Source: Gonatopus flavifemur (Eukaryota; Arthropoda; Insecta; Hymenoptera; Dryinidae). Taken from it: a DNA stretch of 64,000 nt. Shown here one piece after another: positions 56,110 to 64,000 of the stretch. Each line of letters begins with the position of its first letter. Within the stretch, counting starts at the first letter, position 1. A model generated the notes under the pieces. The model had not been told where the DNA came from and ran no database searches. It saw only the letters and a program-made list of their open reading frames with translations. Location: positions 26,926,001 to 26,990,000 of the forward strand of contig JAFFJZ010000002.1 of assembly GCA_018340375.1 (NCBI GenBank), in the 5' to 3' direction. The position numbers and the translations under genes were made by a program.

Positions 56110-57470
56110 AAACAATAATTACTGGCGCTTCAACGGCCCGCTAGCCCTAGATAAAATGTGAGCTTGACATAAACTTCCCATGTGTGTATGGACCAATGGC
56201 CCAATGATGGACCAAGCCTGGCACAAGACCTGCCGAGACTTGTCTTGAACAATGCAACAAACTTGACCCAGGCTTGGGGATGATAAGATCAGGACAAGCT
56301 TGGGCCAGTGGTTTCGCCAGGCCCGGTCCAATTCATTCACCAAGCATCAACCAATGCTTCTTTGATCGCAGATATGGATGAGAAAAGTAATTGATTCATA
56401 TTTTAGTTCATGACTTTCTCCCTCAGAATACCGTACATGAAATATTGATTAGGAAAAAAAAAAGCACATCATCATGAAAAACCAATTATGGTCCCCAGGA
56501 CGTGAACCCGGGCCCACATTGTCGCAGTCACTCTCCTTGACCGTTCAGCTAGCGGACCTTGCTTACGTAAGGGGGTAACTATCGTCGCACTAAAAGAACG
56601 TCAGATGTTTGAAATACTTATATCTGAAAAACGGCTGTTCATCTGGACGAATGGTTCGAGGGTTTTTGGTTCGATATTAGGCCTTACAAAACTGCAAAGT
56701 TTCTTCAAAATTGATGGTCTTCAAAATGAGCCAGACATCCTAAAATTCTGTGAAGAGTTCTTCAAAATCAGTTGATCTCCGTGTATGATTACATTTAAAA
56801 GTATCCTATTACCATTAAGTGAAGTTCTAGCCTCACTTAGATCAATAAAATCTAGCTTCTTGTGTGAAACTAGTGTGTAGGATTAATTATGGCAGAAAGA
56901 TCGGGCCAGCCCTGGCCTGATGGTTATCCCCAAGTCTTCAGCCATTGTTAATTCAAAATTCAGTCAATATTTATGAACATTGTTATTGTCACGCATGTGG
57001 GCAATATTAGCACAATTGTTCTCAACGAATGCTTGATTTTTACACTTGTGCCAAGCTTGTACCAAGTGTAGGGACCATTTCAAAAATATTAACAAATGTA
57101 CCATGACTGACTATCCATTCGGAACCACGGGACAATCATGGAACAATATTGAGCCAATTATTCTTCACGGAGGTTTATTTCTGACACATGTGCTAGCCTT
57201 GGGACAAGCTTGGGTTTTTTTCAGCCTTGGCAATACCTGCATTGGACTCGTCATTCGATTGTTCCGGCTCTGTTATTGACAGTTTGAGGTTGCTACAACT
57301 CTGCTGCAAGGGTTTTGTAAGCCTTTACCCTTGTTGCGTGTCAACTAGGAGGCTTATGTCTGACAACATTGTAGCAAGGCTTAATTGCTATCTGGGAATC
57401 GTTCTGCAATGCCGGTGAAGAACCGTTGCTGACCTTTCGAAACGCCTGTAGTCGTGTTGGCTGGGAGTAA
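56110..57470. repeat. TTGGGCCA / AAGCTTGGGCC-word elements
   Basis: 56117-56150 (ATTACTGGCGCTTCAACGGC) matches 29630-29665 inverted. 56165-56345 and 56900-57430 are filled with GGCCCAATGATGG, AGCTTGGGCC, CCTTGGGACAAGCTTGGG and CAAGGCTT words. 56360-56880 lacks them and holds a tRNA-like segment. Probably one element split by another sequence. Confidence 0.5.
56489..56560 (-). other. tRNA-like segment, degenerate
   Basis: On the minus strand an A-box-like TAGCTGAACGGTC and a B-box-like GGGTTCACGTCC are separated by about 30 bp. The T stem pairs CCGGG with CCTGG, and GGTCC at the 5' side pairs with GGACC at the 3' side followed by A. The acceptor stem is only about 5 bp, so this is a decayed tRNA or a tRNA-derived SINE head. 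No anticodon can be assigned. Confidence 0.5.
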
Positions 57471-57599
57471 ATGAATACACTGAGACAAGTGAAATGCAAT
57501 GATCACCATGTACAAATAGTAATTGGGGGACAGCTTTCCGATTTTAGTTTCGAATACTATGGAGAATCGTAGCGATGTTCATGCACATGAGAATGATTA

Positions 57600-57885
57600 C
57601 ACAGTGAGAAGTAAAACTCACAGTGATCCCGAATATCATCTTAAAAATGCAGCCAAAAGTAGCGCCTATTCCAACTGAAAGTAAGCAATGAAAAAGACTG
57701 AAGTTCAGTTGATTCCATCTTACTGTGGAATTAACATAGAATTCCATCTTGATTTTCCAATGTAAGATGGAATTGACTGAAATTCAGTCTTCTTCATTGC
57801 TTACTTTCAGTTGGAATAGGTGCTACTTTTGGCTGCTTTTATAAGCTGATATTCGGGATCACTTTAAGTTTCACTTTTTACTGTG
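57600..57885. mobile_element. CACAGTGAGAAGT foldback MITE
   Basis: 286 bp with TA flanks (57598-57599, 57886-57887). Left end CACAGTGAGAAGTAAAACTC. Right end, inverted, CACAGTAAAAAGTGAAACTT. The arms CCTATTCCAACTGAAAGTAA and TGAATTTCAGTCAATTCCATC-like sequences pair for most of the length. A partial relative lies at 25770-25941. Confidence 0.88.
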
Positions 57886-59449
57886 TACCATTCACATGAA
57901 GATGGATACCAAATAACGTAGTTGCCATCATAAACTTGGAGATTCTGTCATTCAACTACCATTTTCGCATGTAATGGTTACAGTTCACTTTTCTCAATGT
58001 ACATTGAATGGTTTTCAAATGAAAATATGAATATCTTACCACGGATTTATAATGATCGACCTGTAATTTTGAAAATTTCTTTTTCGGCTTGAGATAAATG
58101 ACACCTTTCACGGATGTTTCCCATTGAAATACCGATGATTTTTCATAATTCCTCTTGTATTTAGGAATGGCATTATCAATTGTATGTACTCATGCTACTG
58201 TTTTGGTTAAGTATCTTATTACAATCGATTGAGTAATGTAATCAAGATAAATTTGGATTTTTCCATGAAATTTATTTTTGGGTTCAATTCAAGGAGTCAT
58301 GCCTGTAACCTCTGAATCAAATTCATGCTCTGATTATAACTCTCCCTTGGAAGTATCGCTCAACAACGGTAATCAACAATTATGATATTCCCCTTTGGTA
58401 TTCCAAGTTACATGATCGATGTTCAGCAAGTAATAAACTCCATTCACTCGTATATCGCTATTTTCCTCTCAAATATGCCTTGTTCGAATCATCAGTTTTA
58501 AATCATTCACGAGGTGCATAATTGTACAATCATGTATCGATTAGATGCAATTAAATTCTCCTCACACAATGAGTTTCTTTGTCACAAAGTCAAAGAATAT
58601 ATTATTCATTGAATTATTCGTCAGTCGATAACTATGAAAGCTGCATGGAATGTGGTGTACCTTCTTGTCGATGTATTTAATGCAATTAATCGTTATGCAG
58701 TTCTGTATAATTTTGAGAGGATGAACAACCAGGTATCCGTATCCTATTAAACTTCCAGCTCAACCAGCCTTTTTAATAATGCATTGGCTTTGCACAGGAG
58801 GTGATAGTATCTCCACTGCTGGTCCAAGTAGCCCTCATACCGTTAACCATAAATATCCCATTATCATAGTAATACTTGGTTTAAATATTTATTTATATCC
58901 GAAGTAATACTGTCGTGGGATATTATATGTGAGGCAATTCTTGAATTTCATGGAATTTTCAGACGAAAATTTGATCATAATACCTTATGATCACGGTTGG
59001 AAACAAGCAATTGAAATAGGATAAGAATAACAGAGAGGAGATCAAAATATAGCGCACATTCACTAGGTCAATATTTTCAGAGGAAAATTCCATTATTATG
59101 GGTTTATTCGTACAGAATCAAACGACTGGAAGGTGAGGGAGACTATGCTCTATTTTGTACATATCATGGGCCCTCAATTTCCGTCGGGAGTAATTCATGA
59201 TTAATGTTTGCAACTTGTTATTACAACGGAAAGTTTCGATAATGGATATTCATCGGTGGATCAGATCATATGTTGAAGATGAAATTGGAGCGAATTATGT
59301 CAACACTCATTAACCTCATCGAACTTCATGTTTATTTGAATGAACAATTCTGTAGAACTTCCAAGCATTCGTAGTTTCCAAAATATTCAATGCAACCTTC
59401 TGTTGATTACCGAATGTTGTTCACATCTTAGTAGCGATGATTTCCAATG
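57886..59449. other. No recognised feature
   Basis: No open frame longer than 60 codons on either strand and no repeat seen. The emptiest stretch of the window. Confidence 0.55.
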
Positions 59450-59700
59450 CACGGAAAGAAGAAAACAGCAACGGTTACTGTGAATCGCAGTAATTTATTG
59501 AAAACTAATGAAAAATCAAATTCACGCCGTTCATTACTGCGTCTCCCAGTAACCGTTAATGTCCAAGCAGCATCGACGAATTTTACTGCAGTACACATCA
59601 CCGTGATCGCGCTAACCTCTATCATCCAAGCGTGTTTTCATTTGTTTTTCAACTGATTGCTGTTATGGACAGTAACCAGTACTGTTTTCTTCTTTCCGTG
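59450..59700. mobile_element. CACGGAAAGAAGAAAACAG MITE
   Basis: 251 bp with a 19-bp perfect inverted terminal repeat CACGGAAAGAAGAAAACAG, then ACGGTTACTG / GGTTACTG words inside. TG stands next to each end. The 59428-59625 and 59447-59656 frames are within it. Confidence 0.88.
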
Positions 59701-60131
59701 TGGAACAACTTTTTTCTGATGAACAAAAACGTGTTGAGTGTCCTCCCATGTTGATAAAACTCTAATCAGAACTCATGTTTTGGATCAAAATAAATACACA
59801 GAGGAAAAGTAATTTGCTATGACAGGTCTGGTGGAAATTTCTCCCGGGCTCAGACCTGGGCCAGGTTTATAATGCCTACTTGAAGAGTGGCCCTAACTTG
59901 GAATGTTACGCTTTTCAATCTAGGCTTCGTAATGGTATCAAATATCCGTGCAAAGCAATGGTAGCTAACTCGGGGCCTATATGGGCTGTGAGTGGGCATA
60001 CCTTGATAGAAATAATGCAGGAGGATACTGGTAACCCCAACTGGACCGTGGGTAGGCAACCTTGTATTGGATGCCTAAGATATCACCCCACGACACTGAT
60101 AGAAAGGGTCTATTCAAATATTCGACAGCTA

Positions 60132-60352
60132 CACGGAGAGAAATTTGTAGTTAAATTTACTATGTTATTATTGTTCCCGAGGAACAGACTGAATTCTGTC
60201 GGATTTTACTATGAAGGGCATATTTTTACTATGGTACAACAATAGAATGCTGATCATATTTACTATGTTTTATGGGGGAACCCGTCATAGTTCAGTCTGT
60301 TCCTCGGGAACAATAATAACATAGTAAATTTAACTACAAATTTCTCTCCGTG
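60132..60352. mobile_element. Young CACGGAGAG MITE, 62-bp perfect repeats
   Basis: 221 bp with terminal inverted repeats identical over 62 bp (starting CACGGAGAGAAATTTGTAGT), flanked by TA (60130-60131, 60353-60354). The lack of any mismatch between arms suggests a recent insertion or strong conversion. It sits inside the older element at 59828-60615. The 59880-60245 frame runs through it and is not a gene. Confidence 0.92.
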
Positions 60353-60357
60353 TAGGG

Positions 60358-60556
60358 AATTTAGTCATTGCAAATAAAAATTTTGTTGCGCCAGCTAAAT
60401 TTTATTTGTCATAACTAAATTTTGTATCCCCATTGAATAAACCATTTTATTCATATTTCAGACAGCTATGCTTTTATTTACCCCAACTAAAGTCTAGCTG
60501 GCGCAAATAAAAATCTAGCTGCGGCAACTAATATTTAGCTGTCCCAACTAGGTACC
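60358..60556. repeat. AGCTAAATTT-word element
   Basis: CCAGCTAAATTTTATTTGTC, ACTAAAGTCTAGCTGGCGCA and AATATTTAGCTGTCCCAACT are repeats of the family word. It abuts the MITE at 60132-60352. Ends approximate. Confidence 0.55.
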
Positions 60557-60664
60557 TTACTCTCAGTGAGGGCCAGGGCCTACCTTAGAATGCCCAGGAT
60601 TGATTTCCACACGGGAGCAGAACCTGACTCAGCTAGGTAACTGATGCTGGAGCATCAAAGTTTT

Positions 60665-61083
60665 TGCTGTGACAGCAATCTATTTGCTATCACAGCAGTC
60701 TTGTTAGCTACAACAGCGATTTTTTAACTGTAGGAGGGAAAAATATTTCCTCCTCCATAATACTAAAAATGTTGCTAGTCCAGCGAAATATTTGCTGTTG
60801 TAGCCAATCATGTTGCTCTCTTAGCAATTCAGTTAACTGTGTTAGTGACCATGGTGAAAATGTCCACGCTCCGGAAGCGAATATTGGAACAAATGAAGCG
60901 TGAAATGTTTCAATCATCGCTGCTTCCACGTTCAGATACTGTTTCGTGTACTCTTCCGCGTCGCTTCATACGCTTCTTACGCTCGTATTTTCACTAGAGA
61001 AATGGTTCCTTAGGTTAACAAAAAGATTTGCTATTATAGATATAACACCTCGATTTGCTGCGTTCGCAAATTTTTTTCTCCTA
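60665..61083. repeat. GCTGTGACAGCAA-word element
   Basis: TTTGCTGTGACAGCAATC, GCTATCACAGCAGTC and TTGCTGTTGTAGCCAATC at the left, then CACCTCGATTTGCTGCG at the right. It includes the uninterrupted site TTAGCTACAACAGCGA that is split in the copy at 29697-30515. The interior (60855-61015) lacks the word. Confidence 0.65.
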
Positions 61084-63362
61084 GTAAGTGATTTACCGGG
61101 AGGTTTTATTGATGATAATCTTACTCATATCAATAACACTCCACATCCCACGAAATCAGCCATAAAATGAACGGAACATGTTCAATTCATTTATAAATAA
61201 TATTTATATATCATTTGACAAATTCCATAGTTTTCTCCAGAGATTTGAATTGATTATCTGGACGTTTATGCTTGAATGTGCTCTTTTCTTCTCTATCTGC
61301 GGGTGTTGTATAGTCAGAAAGACTGACATATTATACATCCACCTGAATGCGAAATTCTCATAATTGCAACGTCGAATCATATGAAATTTTCGAAATGAAT
61401 TAAACATGAAAATCGGAAAATTATACCTGCGGATTATATCTCCAGATCTCTTCATGAATTCAATTTTCGGAAAATTGCTATTAAATGACGCCAGTTGTGC
61501 TTTCTCTGTGCTTTTGTCAATAATTTTAGGTAATTTAATCATCGAATCGTGTCTCTCAAAACTAAATATTGATTTGATTACATTCATTGAAGAAGCACTG
61601 TGAGATAAGGTTGAACGTAAGAATCGGATATCATAAACCGACTTTTGGTGTCAAATTTCGAGGAATAGTTTTGATAAATAGGGCACTTCTTAACATAAAA
61701 AAAGAGCGAATGGTTTTCTAATTGATTTCTTTCAAATGAGCAATAAATTTCCTCAGTACAATTAAAACATCGTTGTAGAAACTTTGACATTGAAAATTAA
61801 TAACTGTTCACCGTAATATTCCCTGCGAATATTCAAAAGCGAGTCAGAAGTTATAAAAACTCCATGTCCAATATTTTTAATTAATTGTTTCACTGGATCA
61901 ACTTTCTCATGAGGGGGAGAGAAAAATCTTGTTCTTCACAATAAAGAGTGTCAAAATCACAAAGCGTGTTAATCGAAGATCAAAACAATTTCACAATGAC
62001 GCCTGAGACCATGAATCCACGAAGAGAGCTTTTGATACTTTTGATGTAGACGAAAGATATCGTATCGAAGAGAAGAAAAGAATCATTTATAATCACTGCC
62101 GCCACGTTAAAAACTTTTTAATCGCCTGGAGTTCTCGAGAAGAGAACTGTAGTCGACCAATAATTAATGGAGCTTAGTAACATGATGATTAGCTTTCTTT
62201 TCATGTCTCATATGCGGAACACTGTAATTATGCTTTTCTGATATGAATCAATGTGAATTTCATTCCCGTATTTTCGGAAAACTGGAAAAATCAATTTTCT
62301 TCGTATTCTTGCTAACTCATTAAACATGAGCAACGGCTTTATACGCGCACATTAAATAACAGGCCAGGCGTACCAAATGAGTTTCGTGCTCTTCTTTAAT
62401 GAAAACATTAGATCATCACAAAGTGGTAATCAGAGCGATATAATGAACCTATTATCGTTCGATGTGAAGAAGAATAGACGATCGTTCTTTTCTTCCCATG
62501 CGCAAATCACACGATTGTGTCATTTTACATACTCGGGAAGAAAAGAAACTGGAACTTTTCCATGTTAGTAGCTTGTTTTTTCACGAGATTAAATCGCGAA
62601 TCTTATATATCAAATGTGACATGTCACTAATCATGCTACAGTGACCTCGACGATTCAGTTTTTAACATTTCGATTCCAGGTCAAATTTTGTGGTTCCGTG
62701 AAATTACGGGTAATGGTGAGGTGTAACGTCAGAAACCAGTAATTTTAGTGACATTGTGTTACGTCATTACGACTTTATCATGATTAATCCTCCGCGTTCG
62801 TACCTCATTCTTCGTGAATGTTGAGCTTACGCAAAGGATGTGTTGTATTCGTATGGTTTCTCTGTGGCTTCAAACACGTTGTTCTTCACGCGCGTCAAAA
62901 TAATTGAGCCCCTTTGAAGTTCATGGAATAGAGTTTCCCCGATGAAAAATCAATTACAATTCACGGTCGGGAGAAAGACGGTTTGCAAAGAGTCATGGAT
63001 TTTTATGGATTTCCTGGAATTTATGTATCGTGAAAATTGACGTAGAGGTACAAAAATATCACTGCTAAAGTATTTCGCTGTTCGAATATCAATCGAAAGA
63101 CCTGTGCGATTGCAGCTACGATTTTTTGCTGTGATAGCTGATGAAGAGTTATAGCTGCAATCATTGAAAATAACATACAAGGTGATCTCAATCGGGTAGA
63201 TTACATTTTAAGGAAATATTCTGCAGTCAAAATGCAATAATTTCCTGTTTGAAAAAAATTTTTTTGAGGCTTAGTTTTTGAGATATGAAGATTTTTATAT
63301 ATTTTTCTAAAAATCCAAATAACTCAAGAGCATTGTTTTCTCCATACTTGAACCTGACACTA
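61084..63362. other. No recognised gene; one AGCT fragment
   Basis: The minus frame 61204-61587 (127 codons) overlaps plus frames and has no domain. 63105-63170 (TTGCAGCTACGATTTTTTGC) is an AGCTA-family fragment. Otherwise unique AT-rich sequence. Confidence 0.45.
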
Positions 63363-63566
63363 TTGGCTAAGTTGGAAAACGGCGGATATCTGGAAGGAAA
63401 ATCAAACTATTAAATTATTGTTTGTTCCGGAGTTATAACAATTCGAAGTTGCCGATTTCTGATTGGCTGAATGCCAAAAAATTTCAAATCGCTGTAACTT
63501 AGAATGGAAAAATGACAGGGTAGTTTAATTTTTCCCCAAAGATCCGCCGTGTTCCAACTTAGCGAA
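63363..63566. repeat. Foldback, CTAAGTTGGAA arms
   Basis: GGCTAAGTTGGAAAACGGCG and GATATCTGG..AAATCAAACTA at the left pair with the inverted right arm CGCTAAGTTGGAACACGGCG and GATCTTTGG..AAATTAAACTA, about 47 bp each. The next element begins exactly at its right edge. Confidence 0.7.
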
Positions 63567-64000
63567 TCACTGTAAAAAAAAACTGGAAATTTACTGTGCA
63601 ACTGGACTGGAAATTTCCAGTGCTAGTACTGGAATATGGATATTCCAGTACATGTACAGAGATTTTGTTGTTACGTTACTGAAAATTTACCAAGCATAAC
63701 TGAAAATTCAGTCATTGTACTGGAATTTTCAAGTTTGAGATGATGTACTGAAATTTTGCCATGATTTCGCGAAAATTTTACCGGCTCGTACTACAATTTT
63801 ATAGTTCTTGTGCACCAAAAAAAAATATTCCCTCAAAAAGGACTTGAGAAAAAATTTGGAATTTAGAAAAAAAAACCTAATCGTTGGTATACTGGAATTA
63901 TACAGGTTTTTAACTGCAATTCTCAGGTTTTGTGATGGAATTTTCCAGTTACTATGCAATTGAATTATACAGGTTTTGAACTGCAATTTTCAGGTCGTGT
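63566..64000. mobile_element. CACTGTAAAAAAA element, truncated by window
   Basis: Identical to 12206-12640 except for one base (63751). The end of the element lies beyond the window. Same orientation as the first copy. Confidence 0.9.

Larger units (their letters stand above)
59828..60615. mobile_element. CCTGGGC-word element, second copy, interrupted
   Basis: Inverse of the ends of 48673-50071: left GTGGAAATTTCTCCCGGGCT, right AATGCCCAGGATTGATTTCC then ACACGGG. 59830-59945 matches 49950-50071 inverted, and 59950-60105 carries 70-bp-like units. Two elements lie in its right half (60132-60352 and about 60358-60556). Confidence 0.7.

Noticed and set aside
48707..60059. Similar peptides on opposite strands at 48707-48889 and 59850-60059
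   Set aside because: Translation of the 70-bp tandem units in two element copies.
61204..61587. 127-codon minus-strand frame
   Set aside because: Overlapped by plus-strand frames of similar quality, with no domain.
1..64000. Integrated viral (for example polydnavirus) locus
   Set aside because: No viral gene family, excision motif or gene cluster could be recognised. The density of foldbacks alone is no evidence.

Overview
The window looks like non-coding DNA from an insect nuclear genome. It is AT-rich and contains no rRNA or intact tRNA. I recognise no multi-exon host gene, and no open frame has both convincing length and a recognisable domain. The only protein families I can name are transposon-derived: a Tc1-like DDE transposase and two fragments of R1/Jockey-type non-LTR retrotransposons. 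Together with dense nested foldback elements this suggests an insect, possibly a hymenopteran. The species-level placement is inference only.

Layout. 1-9400: scattered inverted-repeat MITEs, one Tc1-like transposon (3998-6273, TA target duplication, transposase broken by two frameshifts), then a stack of three elements one inside another (8675-9367). 9500-16000: a composite element (11360-13856) split by a second element (12206-13310) that has a nearly identical partner at the right edge of the window (63566-64000), then a CCAGTACTGG-rich element (15658-15935). 17000-25000: AGCTAAAATTTAGCT-type elements, one carrying a 5'-truncated LINE, one carrying a TA-flanked MITE, and a weak receptor-like reading on the minus strand (22476-23086). 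25700-31000: a dense cluster of MITEs, including two nested insertions in one host (29697-30515). 31600-45700: more foldbacks separated by featureless DNA. 45768-46257: LINE ORF1 (Gag-like) remnant. 46400-50071: three adjacent palindromic-word elements (AGATCT, TGATCA, CCTGGGC), the last with a 70-bp tandem array. 51600-64000: further copies, including a very young MITE with 62-bp perfect terminal repeats (60132-60352) nested in an older element.

The main theme is non-autonomous transposon biology. Many elements share CACGGA, CACTGA or CACTGT termini and TA duplications, which suggests mobilisation by Tc1/mariner-type transposases, although the one transposase seen here belongs to an element with different ends (CAGTAGCGCTC). 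A second theme is a set of elements each built from many degenerate copies of its own short palindromic word. Paired copies within the window give natural empty-site controls for several insertions. All coordinates were read by eye. Element edges without a stated duplication are approximate.
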